The notes: a model not told the origin generated them from the sequence alone. A stretch of 33,612 nucleotides of DNA from Methanobacteriota archaeon (GCA_013152685.1 JAADFX010000073.1:1-33612); one strand, 5' to 3'; shown: positions 1-8,453, counted from the first letter of the stretch. Numbers and translations: made by a program.

Positions 1-1084
1 GGTCAATGTAGCCTATGTCTATGCCCAGCTCTAAGGAGGTGGAGCACACCACAGCCTTTAGCTCGCCACGCTTCAGCCTGTCCTCCACCTCCAGGCGAAT
101 CTCCCTTGAGAGGGAGCCGTGGTGCGCCCCTATGGTCTCGTCGGTGTATTTCTCGGGCCAGCGGGTCTTGAGCTGGTACACCACGCGCTCTGTGCCCGAG
201 CGGGTGTTTGTGAAGACCAGAGTTGTGGTGTGGGATGAGATGAGCTCATCCAGCAGCTCGTACATCGCCGAGTTCACCTGCTCCGCCGAGGCGTGCAGGA
301 GGTCGTCAACCGGGCAAAGCACCTCTAAGTCGTACTTCTTGTACCAGCTCACATCCACAATCTTGCAGCTCCTCAGCTCGCCGTCATCGCGGTAGCCCAC
401 CAGGTACTTCGCCGCCTCCTCCAGCGGGTGCAGGGTGGCTCCCAGGCCAATGCGCACAAACTCTTCGCCAACAACCTCCCGCAGCCTCTCCAAGCTAAGC
501 GAGAGATGCACCCCCCGCTTGTTGTTCGCCAGCTCGTGGATTTCGTCCACCACAACCCAGCGCAGGCTGCGCAGGTGCTCCACGAACTTCGGGGCGTTGA
601 GGAGCACGGCTAAGCTCTCAGGGGTGGTAATAAGGATGTGCGGCGGTCTGCGGAGCTGCCTCTGCTTCTCGCTCGCTGAGACATCGCCCGTGCGCACGGC
701 GATGCGCACCTCTGGCAGGTCTATCCCGTGCTCTCTTGCAATCTCCCGAATCTCCCTCAGCGGTACCAGCAGGTTCTTCTTCACGTCGTTGTCCAGCGCC
801 TTTAAAGGTGAGATGTAGATGCAGTAAACGCTCTCCTTCAGCTTCCCCTCCTCCCCCAGCTTGAAGAGCTCGCTGAGTATCGCCATGAACCCCGCGAGGG
901 TCTTGCCCGAGCCGGTCGGGGCCGTGATTATCACATTCTCCCCCCGGGAGATGAGCCTGAAGGAGAACCTCTGGGGAGGGGTAAGCTCCGCGAAGGTGCG
1001 CTCAAACCACTCCCTCACGTAGTGCTCCAGGCATGCGAGGCTCTCCTCCCGGGAGAAGGGCTCCCTCACGAACTCTATGCTCAT
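1..1084 (-). CDS. lhr: Lhr-type ATP-dependent helicase, C-terminus cut by window edge
   Basis: I translated this minus-strand frame by hand; it is absent from the ORF track because it runs off the left edge without a stop. From ATG at 1084 about 361 residues are visible. Walker A is TAPTGSGKT, the Walker B/DExH box is DEIHEL followed by ANNKRGVHLSLSLERL, and motif III is LGATL. VFTNTRSGTERV and VCSTSLELGIDIG are helicase domain 2 motifs. The DEIHEL...KRGVHL combination is characteristic of Lhr/Lhr-Core superfamily 2 helicases, which are 3'-5' DNA and DNA:RNA translocases linked to repair. The winged-helix and Lhr-specific C-terminal domains must lie to the left. The gene diverges from the small membrane protein at 1153. 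Confidence 0.93.
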   Translation of the reverse strand, partial: MSIEFVREPFSREESLACLEHYVREWFERTFAELTPPQRFSFRLISRGENVIITAPTGSGKTLAGFMAILSELFKLGEEGKLKESVYCIYISPLKALDNDVKKNLLVPLREIREIAREHGIDLPEVRIAVRTGDVSASEKQRQLRRPPHILITTPESLAVLLNAPKFVEHLRSLRWVVVDEIHELANNKRGVHLSLSLERLREVVGEEFVRIGLGATLHPLEEAAKYLVGYRDDGELRSCKIVDVSWYKKYDLEVLCPVDDLLHASAEQVNSAMYELLDELISSHTTTLVFTNTRSGTERVVYQLKTRWPEKYTDETIGAHHGSLSREIRLEVEDRLKRGELKAVVCSTSLELGIDIGYID

Positions 1085-1116
1085 AGCTACTGAAAATTTC
1101 CGGATAACCACTGAAA

Positions 1117-1130
1117 AGGTATATAAGGCG
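1117..1130 (+). promoter_or_regulatory. Archaeal TATA box for the 62-aa membrane protein
   Basis: The sequence ggtatataag lies about 25-30 nt ahead of the ATG at 1153, which would place transcription start almost at the start codon. This is inferred from position and sequence only. Confidence 0.5.
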
Positions 1131-1152
1131 GGGAACAATAACCATTAAAGGG

Positions 1153-1341
1153 ATGAACAAGAGAACCATAAACGCCGTCTTCGCATTACTTTTTGGGATG
1201 TTCGTCCTATCACTGCTGCTCAGCGACTCCTACCCCGAATTTGCCAAAAAGCTGATTTCCATCTGGTACGTGGCCTTCCTGCTTATCATTGCGCCCCTCT
1301 ACCTCTACCTGCTCGCGACCTGGCGCCCCGGACCGGGGTAG
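1153..1341 (+). CDS. Small two-helix membrane protein, function unknown
   Basis: A 62-residue ORF with two hydrophobic segments, roughly residues 8-23 and 38-55, separated by a short polar stretch, and a short Gly/Pro-rich tail. The start is supported by aaaggg just ahead of the ATG and by a TATA-like box at the proper distance. The last 56 bases overlap the 3' end of the convergent nth gene on the other strand. I do not recognise the family. The clear membrane pattern and promoter make it more than a chance ORF, but the overlap keeps confidence moderate. Confidence 0.5.
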   Translation: MNKRTINAVFALLFGMFVLSLLLSDSYPEFAKKLISIWYVAFLLIIAPLYLYLLATWRPGPG

Positions 1342-1993
1342 CGGGAACCCCAACCTTCGGGCAGGCTTCGGCGAGGGGGCACTCGTCGCACAGCGGCTTC
1401 ACGGGCTTGCACACCGTCTGCCCGAAGGCGACGAAGGTGCGGTTCAGCCTCTGCTTCAGCTCCTCCGGCACAAGCTCGTGGAGCGCCCTCTCGGTCTGCT
1501 CCGGCTTTGAGGTGCTCACAATTCCCAGGCGGTTGCTTATCCTGTGCACGTGCGTGTCCACGGCTATCGCATTCTTCCCGAAGGCGTGGGCAAGCACGAT
1601 GTTGGCGCTCTTCCTCCCTATGCCCGGGAGCTCTATCAGCTCCTCGAAGGTGCTTGGAACTCTGCCGCCGTGCCTCTCAATCAGCGCCCCTGCAAGCTCT
1701 CTAAGCTTGCGCGCCTTCACGCGGTAAAAGCCCACGGGGTATATGAGCTCCGCCAGCTCCTCCTCGCTCAGCGCAAGGAGCTCCTCGGGCGAGGAGACGC
1801 GCTGAAAGAGTCGCCTTGTAACAGCGGCGGTTGTTTCGTCTTTTGTTCTTGAGCTCAGGAGCACCGCCACAAGGGCGTGGAAGGGCGTGGTTATGTGCTT
1901 CTTAAACTCATACACCGGCGCCCTCCGCTTTCTCGCCTCCCTCTCCATGGCCTCAAGAAGCTCCTCCCAGGTAAAGCGGTTAAGCACGCTCAT
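1286..1993 (-). CDS. nth: Endonuclease III, DNA glycosylase/AP lyase with 4Fe-4S cluster
   Basis: A 235-residue protein of the HhH-GPD superfamily that excises oxidised pyrimidines and cleaves the abasic site. The helix-hairpin-helix reads LPGIGRKSANIV with the catalytic lysine at K128, and the catalytic aspartate is D146 in AVDTHVHR. The C-terminal iron-sulfur ligands C195, C202, C205 and C211 fit the C-X6-C-X2-C-X5-C pattern. After the last cysteine comes an unusually Arg/Gly-rich tail of about 24 residues. Its ATG overlaps the stop of the upstream Gate-domain gene as ATGA, so the two are probably translationally coupled, although no functional link between them is obvious. Confidence 0.95.
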   Translation of the reverse strand: MSVLNRFTWEELLEAMEREARKRRAPVYEFKKHITTPFHALVAVLLSSRTKDETTAAVTRRLFQRVSSPEELLALSEEELAELIYPVGFYRVKARKLRELAGALIERHGGRVPSTFEELIELPGIGRKSANIVLAHAFGKNAIAVDTHVHRISNRLGIVSTSKPEQTERALHELVPEELKQRLNRTFVAFGQTVCKPVKPLCDECPLAEACPKVGVPATPVRGARSRAGRGRGAQ

Positions 1994-2880
1994 AGCACCA
2001 CCATCAGCATCACCAGCAGCGCAAAAGCCTCGAAGGCTATCTTGAGGAAGATTATCCGCACCACCATCCCCCTGGAGAACAGCGATGCCACCACCGGCAG
2101 GGTGTGCTGGGCGTAGATTCTCGGTAGGGAGAGTACCAGGCCGAGAATGAGGGTGACAAGCGCCTCCTCCTGGGTGAGCACCCCCTGCTTCAGAAGCTCC
2201 CCCGCCACAGCGAAGCCCGCGATAACATTAGCCATCTGGGTGGCAACAATGATAGCCGCCTCCCCCGGAAGGGAGAAGATGCCCATCACCGGCTGGGCCA
2301 AAACGGCAAGCTTTGTGAGCATTCCGGAGGCCAGGAGGTAGCGCACCGCAAGGTAGGCGCCCAGGAAGAGGGGCACAACACGGAGCAGCGTCCTCAAGCT
2401 CTGCGCCAGCGCCCTGCGCGGGTCCCCGCCTCCTCCGCCGGAGGGCAGCTCCACCCTCCGCTCCGGCAGGGTGAGCCTGGCGTATACCAGGGCGAGGGAG
2501 CTCTGAATAAGCCCGCTGCCCAGCTTCACCAGCATGTACTTCGCCGCCAGGGGTGCGCCGAGCAGCGGCACCACCACCGGCAGGTAGAACTTGGGTATGC
2601 GGAGCACCTCGTAGGGGAAGGAGGTGAGGAAGGTGGTGAGGAGCACCTCCCTCTCGCTCACCTCCCCACGGCGGTGAAACTCCGCCAGCGTGGAGTAGCC
2701 AGCGCTGGGGCTCAGCATCCTGGCGAAGGCGCTGGCGGCGATTTCCCCGCTCAGGTGGGAGGCGGTGAGAAAGGGTGCAATGGCGCGCGCCAGGTAGCGG
2801 GTGAGCCCCAGCTCCAGCAGGAGGTTCGCGGCCACAATGCCGGCGCAGAGGTACACCAGAGTCTCCAGGAGGTAGCTCAC
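1990..2880 (-). CDS. Nucleoside recognition (Gate) domain membrane protein
   Basis: A 296-residue protein with about seven or eight hydrophobic segments. The pattern of paired long helices with LSPSAGYSTLAEFHRRG, TSFPYEVLRIPKFYLPVVVPLLG and QMANVIAGFAVAGELL is that of Gate-domain membrane proteins related to SpmA and the FeoB gate. Substrate and function are unknown in archaea. The start codon is GTG at 2880, preceded by aggtg at good spacing. It lies 8 nt after the polyprenyl synthase stop and shares an ATGA overlap with nth, giving the order synthase, Gate protein, nth. Confidence 0.75.
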   Translation of the reverse strand: MSYLLETLVYLCAGIVAANLLLELGLTRYLARAIAPFLTASHLSGEIAASAFARMLSPSAGYSTLAEFHRRGEVSEREVLLTTFLTSFPYEVLRIPKFYLPVVVPLLGAPLAAKYMLVKLGSGLIQSSLALVYARLTLPERRVELPSGGGGGDPRRALAQSLRTLLRVVPLFLGAYLAVRYLLASGMLTKLAVLAQPVMGIFSLPGEAAIIVATQMANVIAGFAVAGELLKQGVLTQEEALVTLILGLVLSLPRIYAQHTLPVVASLFSRGMVVRIIFLKIAFEAFALLVMLMVVL

Positions 2881-2888
2881 GCCAACAC

Positions 2889-3887
2889 CTAAAACTCCCT
2901 TTTTATGGCATAGTCGGCAATAACCTCGAGGGCGCGCCTGGCGGGCGTGGGAGGAAGCGATGCCAGCTGCTCCTTCGCCCTCTCTATGAAGTGCCTTGCC
3001 CTCTTTCCGGCATACTCCAGGGAGCCCGCCCTCTCCAGAATCTCATGAGCACGCCGCAGGTCCTCCGGGCTCTTGTGCTTTTTCCTGAGAATCCGCTCCA
3101 GCAGCCGCCGCTCATCTCCGGGGGCGCTCCGCAGGGCGTGGAGTATCACAAAGGTGGGCTTGCCCAGGGAGATGTCCATCCCCACCTTCTTGCCCAGCAC
3201 GCTCTCGCCCCCCACCAAATCAAGGAGGTCGTCGGTCATCTGGAAGCCTATGCCCAGGAGGTAGCCGAAGCGGGAGAGGGCGGCGGTTACCTCCTCCCCG
3301 GCGCCCCCCGCGAGGGCGCCGCACTCTGCGGAGGCCTCGAATAAGCTGGCGGTCTTGCGCTCCACTATCTCCAGGTACACCTCCTCCGTCAGCGAGGCGT
3401 TGCCGGTGTGCAGCGTCTCCAGCACCTCCCCCTCGGCGAGGCGCATGCACGCCCTGCTCACCACCTCGCTCACCCTGCGCACGGGGTGGGTGCCTATGTA
3501 CCCGAAGGCGCGGGAGAATATTAAATCTCCCGCCAGGATTGCGATGTCGTTGCCCCACTTAGCGTTCACCGTTTCAACGCCCCGGCGCATTGTGGCGAGG
3601 TCTATTATGTCGTCGTGGATTATTGTGGCGGTGTGGATGAGCTCAATACCCACGGCTATGCCCGCCACACTGGAGATATCGCCCTCTGGCTCAACCGCCC
3701 TGTAGGCGAGAAGCACCAGCGCGGGGCGAATCCTCTTTCCCCCGGTTAGAATCAGGTGCCTGGAGGCGCTGTACAGCTCCGTGGGCGTCGCCTGGGGGAT
3801 GCTGCTGAGAAGCAGCTCCTCAATCTCCTGCATGTCCTCCTTAAACCCCGGACAGGTCTCTGCCACAAGCTGCCAGAGCGCATCCAT
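2889..3887 (-). CDS. Trans-polyprenyl diphosphate synthase, IspB-like, probably long-chain
   Basis: A 332-residue class I polyprenyl synthase that adds isopentenyl diphosphate units to an allylic primer. The first Asp-rich motif is DDIID at 92-96 and the second is DDLLD at 219-223; GGKRIRPAL carries the diphosphate-binding Lys/Arg residues. The residue five positions before the first motif is Ala87 (IHTATIIHDD), whereas archaeal short-chain GGPP synthases usually have a bulky aromatic there. The local sequence, including MRRG, WGND and EGEVLE, is closest to IspB-type long-chain synthases, so a quinone or methanophenazine tail is more likely than the C20 membrane lipid precursor. A GGPP synthase remains possible. 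It heads the Gate-nth run. Confidence 0.9.
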   Translation of the reverse strand: MDALWQLVAETCPGFKEDMQEIEELLLSSIPQATPTELYSASRHLILTGGKRIRPALVLLAYRAVEPEGDISSVAGIAVGIELIHTATIIHDDIIDLATMRRGVETVNAKWGNDIAILAGDLIFSRAFGYIGTHPVRRVSEVVSRACMRLAEGEVLETLHTGNASLTEEVYLEIVERKTASLFEASAECGALAGGAGEEVTAALSRFGYLLGIGFQMTDDLLDLVGGESVLGKKVGMDISLGKPTFVILHALRSAPGDERRLLERILRKKHKSPEDLRRAHEILERAGSLEYAGKRARHFIERAKEQLASLPPTPARRALEVIADYAIKREF

Positions 3888-3917
3888 TAAAAAAACCTCT
3901 GGGTAATTACCCGGGCT

Positions 3918-3932
3918 AACGTCTTAAAAAAG
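3918..3932 (-). promoter_or_regulatory. Putative TATA box for polyprenyl synthase
   Basis: On the minus strand, tttttttaagac lies 35-45 nt ahead of the ATG at 3887 in a short intergenic gap. This suggests the synthase operon has its own promoter separate from the small gene upstream. Confidence 0.35.
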
Positions 3933-3942
3933 GAGTTGGAAA

Positions 3943-4131
3943 CTACGCCTTTATGAGGTGGTGCTTCCCCTCCCTGGAAACTATGAGCAGAAGCTCGCCG
4001 TCTTTGTCCCTTTTCGTCTCAACCCTGCACCCCGCGAACACCCCCACCACATCGTGCAGCCTGGGAGGGTAGGCCTCAAGGTCAGGCTCCCGGTACACCT
4101 TAGGGTCCCTCGGTCCTTCCATCTGTATCAC
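3943..4131 (-). CDS. Small conserved-looking protein of unknown function
   Basis: A 62-residue soluble basic protein with no membrane segment or metal motif. The stretch HDVVGVFAGCRVETKRDKDG followed by LLLIVSREGKHHLIKA has the alternation expected of a small beta-rich fold. A TATA-like tttataaat sits 27-35 nt upstream of the ATG at 4131, which supports a real, nearly leaderless gene. I do not recognise the family. It is transcribed away from mdh and toward the polyprenyl synthase. Confidence 0.55.
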   Translation of the reverse strand: MIQMEGPRDPKVYREPDLEAYPPRLHDVVGVFAGCRVETKRDKDGELLLIVSREGKHHLIKA

Positions 4132-4250
4132 CCTTCTTTATTACTGCCTTCGCTCATTTATAAATCTTATTATCGGCGATTGACGATGTGTGAAAAATGT
4201 TTTTTAAGTTAGAGTGCCCTCATAGGCAGTCTTTTTGCAGGAGGAATTCA

Positions 4251-5117
4251 ATGAAGGTGAGCATAATCGGCGGAGCCGGCAGGGTTGGCTCGGCGGCGGC
4301 CTACTCCCTGGTCATGCAGGGGCTTGTTGATGAGCTCTACCTTCTGGACATCGCCGGAGAGCGCGCCGCCGGCGAGGCGCTCGACATAACCCACGCGCTC
4401 TCCGGGCTGGGAAGGGACGTCTCGGTGGAGGGCGGCGACGACTACTCGGGCATAGCTGGCTCGGATGTGGTAATTGTCACCGCGGGCGTGCCCAGAAAGC
4501 CGGGGATGAGCCGCCTGGATTTGAGGCACCAGAACGTGGGAATAATCCGCGAAATTGCCAGGAAAGTTGCGAAAGCCTGCGACGACGCCCTGCTCTTTGT
4601 CGTCTCCAACCCGGTGGATGTGCTCACCTACTACGCATGGAAGGAATCAGGCCTGGGGAGAGAGAGGGTGTTTGGCCTGGGCACGCTGCTGGACACGCTG
4701 CGCCTGAAGTCCATGCTGAAGAAGAGGCTCGGCGTGGACTACCGGGAGGAGTCCTACGTCTTCGGGGAGCACGGCGACAGCATGCTTCCGGTTTTCAGGC
4801 TGAGGCACAACCACCCGCGGGATGAGCTGCTCGGCGTCTTCGAGGAGGTGCGCCAGGGCGCTGCGCGGGTGATAGCCTGGAAGGGCGCCACCTGGTTTGC
4901 GCCCGCGGTTGCCATTGCCAGGGTGGTGGAGGCGATAGGAAGGGGCGGCGTCCTGCCGGTGTCCACCTTCATAGAGGAGTACGGCCTGTACCTGGGCCAC
5001 CTCGCCGAGATTTCCCGCAGCGGTGTGCGCAGGGCTGAGTTTGAGCTCACCGAAGAGGAGGCGCGCCTCTTCCAGCGCTCCGCCGAGGTGGTCAGGCGGG
5101 CGATTGAGGACGTCTAG
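4251..5117 (+). CDS. mdh: NAD-dependent malate dehydrogenase (LDH-like MDH family)
   Basis: A 289-residue enzyme interconverting malate and oxaloacetate. The Rossmann loop is GGAGRVGSA, and the acidic residue ending beta-2 (LYLLDIAGERA) favours NAD over NADP. The mobile loop GVPRKPGMSRLDL carries Arg where lactate dehydrogenases have Gln, indicating malate specificity. SNPVDVLTY and GEHGDSMLPV contain the substrate-binding and catalytic His regions. The ORF track starts at 4197, but I chose ATG 4251 because caggagg lies directly upstream and the protein then begins at MKVSIIGGAG, as in homologues. It converges on the minus-strand gene that ends at 5121, 3 nt away. Confidence 0.94.
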   Translation: MKVSIIGGAGRVGSAAAYSLVMQGLVDELYLLDIAGERAAGEALDITHALSGLGRDVSVEGGDDYSGIAGSDVVIVTAGVPRKPGMSRLDLRHQNVGIIREIARKVAKACDDALLFVVSNPVDVLTYYAWKESGLGRERVFGLGTLLDTLRLKSMLKKRLGVDYREESYVFGEHGDSMLPVFRLRHNHPRDELLGVFEEVRQGAARVIAWKGATWFAPAVAIARVVEAIGRGGVLPVSTFIEEYGLYLGHLAEISRSGVRRAEFELTEEEARLFQRSAEVVRRAIEDV

Positions 5118-5120
5118 GCG

Positions 5121-5624
5121 CTAAAAGCTCTCCACGAGCACGCGAAGCTCCTCATCGCTCAGCATGCCCGAAATCCACACCACCCTGTTCTCGCGGGCGT
5201 AGAAGTAGTGCCGACCTCCCATCCCCCTTGCTTTGAACACCTCAGTGTCAGCAACGCTCAGACTTCCGGCAGGCGCAAACATGCCCGAGGCTCCGAGCTT
5301 TGCGCGCATCTGCTGCACCATGCGCTCGGCGGCTGAGCGGTTTGCGGCCACGCCCACCCACACCTTCACCAGCCTGCCGTCTCTGGTCATGTACTCGGCG
5401 ATAACCGCATCCTGCAGCTGGAGGGCGGAGCTTCCCCTGTGGAGCTCCCTGAGCTCCTTCAACGCTTCGTCGCCGCCCCTGAGGCTCGCCAGCGTGAAGT
5501 TCTCAGGGTGCAGATTCATGGCTCCCCGGGGCGCGCTATCCGGTGACTCTTCCTCCTCATAAAGCAGGGCTGCTCCAATAAGCAGCGCGCCCAGCAGGAC
5601 GAGCACAGCACTTCTAGGCTTCAT
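5121..5624 (-). CDS. Membrane-anchored extracytoplasmic protein, third gene of the cytochrome c maturation operon
   Basis: A 167-residue protein with one N-terminal hydrophobic segment (residues 5-21) acting as signal anchor, then an acidic linker and an alpha/beta domain outside the membrane. There is no CXXC, no heme-binding motif and no CcmE- or CcmH-like motif, so it is not an obvious Ccm subunit. Its start lies 11 nt inside the end of ccmF, and the order thioredoxin, ccmF, this gene indicates a role in cytochrome c maturation or electron transfer. The family is not recognised. Confidence 0.7.
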   Translation of the reverse strand: MKPRSAVLVLLGALLIGAALLYEEEESPDSAPRGAMNLHPENFTLASLRGGDEALKELRELHRGSSALQLQDAVIAEYMTRDGRLVKVWVGVAANRSAAERMVQQMRAKLGASGMFAPAGSLSVADTEVFKARGMGGRHYFYARENRVVWISGMLSDEELRVLVESF

Positions 5625-7980
5625 CGCCGCGACCCCGGGTGTCGTAGATAATGCACAGCACTATACCGACCACAAACAGCACGACGCCCATCCACACCTG
5701 ATTTATCAGGGGCTTTATCCTCACCGTCATAGACATCTCACCCTGGTAGGTGGGCGAGTCCATCACCACGAAGACGTCCCTCAGGAAGCTCCTGTCTATT
5801 AAGGGGCGCCTAGCATCGCCGTTCTTGTAAACCTCAAACTTCACGTCGCCCTCCCCCAGCTTCGCCTCCCCCCTGTAAACCGCAACGCGGGCGAGCTGCA
5901 CCCTCCGGAAGGCGTTTATCGGGTTCTCGCTTATCTGCTCCGCCAGGAGCACCACGTCCACTGTGCCCTGGGGGGTCTTAACTCCCAGCAGGGGCATTCC
6001 CGTCGCCACCACCACCCTGCCCGCGGAGAGCTCTACCCCCGGTGCGGTGGCAATCCAGAGTTCGCCGCTCTCGTCGGAGAGCTTCACGAAGGCGGCATGC
6101 CCCCCCTGCAGAACCTGCGCCACCACCCCCTTTACCGAGTACTCAGCCTCCGGCGCCTCCTGCACTGCTCTTCTGAACTCCCCTATGCTCATGCCCAGGC
6201 CACCCCCACCGCCGCTGCCGTAGTCTATGTAGTCCCTGAAGTCCAGGAGCTTTATCCTGTACTCGGTGAGCACCTCGCCTTGGTGCACACCCCAGGTGCC
6301 GAGCCTGCCGAAGCCCTCGTGGAACACCGCCTGGGCGAGGGGCTTCTCCTCGCCGATTCGGTTCTTGTTGAGCGTTACGGAGAACTCGCTGGTAAAGAGG
6401 GAGGAGAAGACCACGCCTATGGCAATCAGTGCCACGCCGATGTGGATTGCTATTACCCCCGCCTCTCTAAGCTTTCTTCGCCTTGGCGCCTTGGAGAAGA
6501 GGCGCCACCTCTCTGCGGAGGCGTACAGGATGTAGGCCACAGGGGGAATAACGCTGAGGGAGGAGACCTCGCCTATGGTGGCGTAGAGCAGCGGCTTTGA
6601 GGCGGAGATGAAGGAGGTGTAGTCCACTATGTTGAAGTCCTCAGTGGGTTTTATGAACACCGCCACCAGGGTGAGCAGCGCAAATCCCGCGAAGGCGCGC
6701 ATCGCCTCCGCCTTCCTCCGCTCTGTGTAGTGCAGCCCCAGGGCAATGAGGAGCAGCATCAGCAGGAAGAAGGGGTAGAGCCAGAGGTTGAAGAACTGCT
6801 TTGTTATGGCGTACTTCTGGGTGGTTATCAGCTTCATCAGCGGCGGGAAGGTGATGCCGTAGAAGGAGATGAAGATGACTATCAGGAACACCAGGATGGC
6901 GGCGTAGAAGATGTTGGTTCTGCTCACCACCCTGTCGCCCTCTTCCCGCCTGGGAACGCGGGTGTACTTCCACAGCCCCAGCGCCAGAGGCACCGCAAAG
7001 GAGATGCCCACCAGTAGCATTATGTACTTCCCCACGCTGCCCGCGATGAAGGCGTGCACACTCTCAAAGATTCCGCTGCGCGTCACGGCGGTGGCGTACA
7101 CCACCAGGGAGAAGGAGAGCGCCACCAGCACGGGAGCCAGGACGTTGTACTTGGTGCTGTCGCGACGGTGCTCCAGGGTAACGTGAACCGCCGCGGTGAG
7201 CATCAGCCAGGGGAGGAGCATGGCCGTCTCTACAGGGTCCCACGCCCAGAAGCCACCCCACCCCAGGGTCTTGTACGCCCATATCCCGCCGAAGGCCATG
7301 GAGACGGTGGAGAAGAGCCAGGCGAAGCGCAGCCACTGCATGCCCTTGGTCACCCAGAGCCTCTGCGCCTCCCTGTCTTCGCCGCGTCTGAGCGCGGTGA
7401 TGAAAAGGTACACCACTGCGCCTGCGAAGGGTATCGTGGTGCCAGCGTAGCCCAGGAAGGTGGTCACAGGGTGGGAGGCCATCCAGGGGTCGAGCAGCAG
7501 CGGGTTCAGGCCGTTCCCGTCCTCGGGCACAAAGCCGGGAGGCACGTCCGGGAAGGCCTCGTAGATGGTGGTGAAGGGCGACTGGAGGAAGGTGAGGAAG
7601 GTAAAGTAGAGCCCCAGCACAACCACCACAAGCTGGGTGTGCTTCACGAAGGCAAGCCTGCGCTCCTCTCCCCGCTCGAGCCAGAGGGCGCTTAGCGCTA
7701 TCAGCATCGCCCAGAAGAGGAGCGTGCCCTCCTGCCCGGCGAGGGAGCCCGAGAGCTTGTAGTAAATCGGGTAGGCGCTGCTGGAGAAGCGCCACACGTA
7801 GTAGAGGCGGAAGTCGCTCACGGCGAAGTAGTATAGGAGCAGCAGGAAAGCCAGGGTGAGGGAGGAGGCGAAGAGCAGGAGCGCCGGCCTGCGCACCCTC
7901 TCCAGGGAGAGGAGCAGCGCCAGCGCCGCGGCGCCGCCGCTGAGCAGGCTGAGGGCGAGAAGTGCATCACCCACGCTCAT
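5614..7980 (-). CDS. ccmF: Cytochrome c maturation protein CcmF, with extra OB-fold-like domain
   Basis: A 788-residue polytopic heme lyase subunit that joins heme to apocytochrome c outside the membrane. The WWD signature is GGFWAWDPVETAMLLPW. Conserved histidines are in SHPVTTFLGYAG, in TRSGIFESVHAFI and after the WWD loop (AAVH). A last transmembrane helix lies at about 763-780. The large extracytoplasmic loop before it has a Gly-rich stretch (YGSGGGGG) and, at about 613-684, a segment beginning VKGVVAQV that looks like an OB-fold of the NrfJ type. CcmF is usually about 650 residues, so this copy is long. Its ATG overlaps the thioredoxin stop by 4 nt. No CcmE, CcmC or CcmA/B gene is in the window. 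Confidence 0.95.
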   Translation of the reverse strand: MSVGDALLALSLLSGGAAALALLLSLERVRRPALLLFASSLTLAFLLLLYYFAVSDFRLYYVWRFSSSAYPIYYKLSGSLAGQEGTLLFWAMLIALSALWLERGEERRLAFVKHTQLVVVVLGLYFTFLTFLQSPFTTIYEAFPDVPPGFVPEDGNGLNPLLLDPWMASHPVTTFLGYAGTTIPFAGAVVYLFITALRRGEDREAQRLWVTKGMQWLRFAWLFSTVSMAFGGIWAYKTLGWGGFWAWDPVETAMLLPWLMLTAAVHVTLEHRRDSTKYNVLAPVLVALSFSLVVYATAVTRSGIFESVHAFIAGSVGKYIMLLVGISFAVPLALGLWKYTRVPRREEGDRVVSRTNIFYAAILVFLIVIFISFYGITFPPLMKLITTQKYAITKQFFNLWLYPFFLLMLLLIALGLHYTERRKAEAMRAFAGFALLTLVAVFIKPTEDFNIVDYTSFISASKPLLYATIGEVSSLSVIPPVAYILYASAERWRLFSKAPRRRKLREAGVIAIHIGVALIAIGVVFSSLFTSEFSVTLNKNRIGEEKPLAQAVFHEGFGRLGTWGVHQGEVLTEYRIKLLDFRDYIDYGSGGGGGLGMSIGEFRRAVQEAPEAEYSVKGVVAQVLQGGHAAFVKLSDESGELWIATAPGVELSAGRVVVATGMPLLGVKTPQGTVDVVLLAEQISENPINAFRRVQLARVAVYRGEAKLGEGDVKFEVYKNGDARRPLIDRSFLRDVFVVMDSPTYQGEMSMTVRIKPLINQVWMGVVLFVVGIVLCIIYDTRGRGDEA

Positions 7981-8453
7981 TGCCCTGCTCCCCCGGAGGC
8001 TCTGGCCTTGACGCTGAGCAGCACCCTCTTGAACTCATCCGCGGGCATGTACCCTGGGACACGCGTGATTATCTCACCGTCGTAGGTCATGAAGATTACA
8101 TGGGGCGGCGCAGCCACGTTGAAGCGGCGGGTGTCCTCCTTGTTGACGTCCATGTCTATCGCCACCCTGACGAAGTCCTGGGCCAGGATCTGCCTTATGT
8201 CCTCCCGGGAGAACACCTCCTTGTGGTACTTCTCGCAGTACACGCACCATATCGTCCAGAAGTAGACCATGAGGGGCTTCTTCTCCTTCAGCGCCGCCTC
8301 CGCGCCCGCGTCGTAGGTGTTGTACCACTCCAGCTCGGCGATGTAGGTGTAGTTCTGGTCGCTTATCACCGGCGTTGCGCTCGCGGCGTAGTAGGCGAAG
8401 ATTACCACCGCCGCCAGGGCCGCAAGGGTTAAAAGCCTCCTGGTTTTTGGCAT
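7977..8453 (-). CDS. Membrane-anchored thioredoxin-fold protein for cytochrome c maturation
   Basis: A 158-residue protein with a signal anchor (residues 6-26) and an extracytoplasmic thioredoxin domain. The active site is C70-V-Y-C73 in FWTIWCVYCEKYHKEVF, and the cis-proline region is APPHVIF. The spacing and following KYHKEVF resemble the thioredoxin_7/DsbD-C group. It probably keeps the CXXCH cysteines of apocytochrome c reduced, because it is coupled to ccmF by an ATGA overlap. aaggtg lies ahead of the ATG at 8453, and an AT-rich TATA-like element is near 8475. Confidence 0.88.
   Translation of the reverse strand: MPKTRRLLTLAALAAVVIFAYYAASATPVISDQNYTYIAELEWYNTYDAGAEAALKEKKPLMVYFWTIWCVYCEKYHKEVFSREDIRQILAQDFVRVAIDMDVNKEDTRRFNVAAPPHVIFMTYDGEIITRVPGYMPADEFKRVLLSVKARASGGAGQ

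Noticed and set aside
7054-7695. 213-aa plus-strand ORF inside ccmF
   Set aside because: Antisense to conserved CcmF helices, His/Gly/Glu-rich, no start signal.
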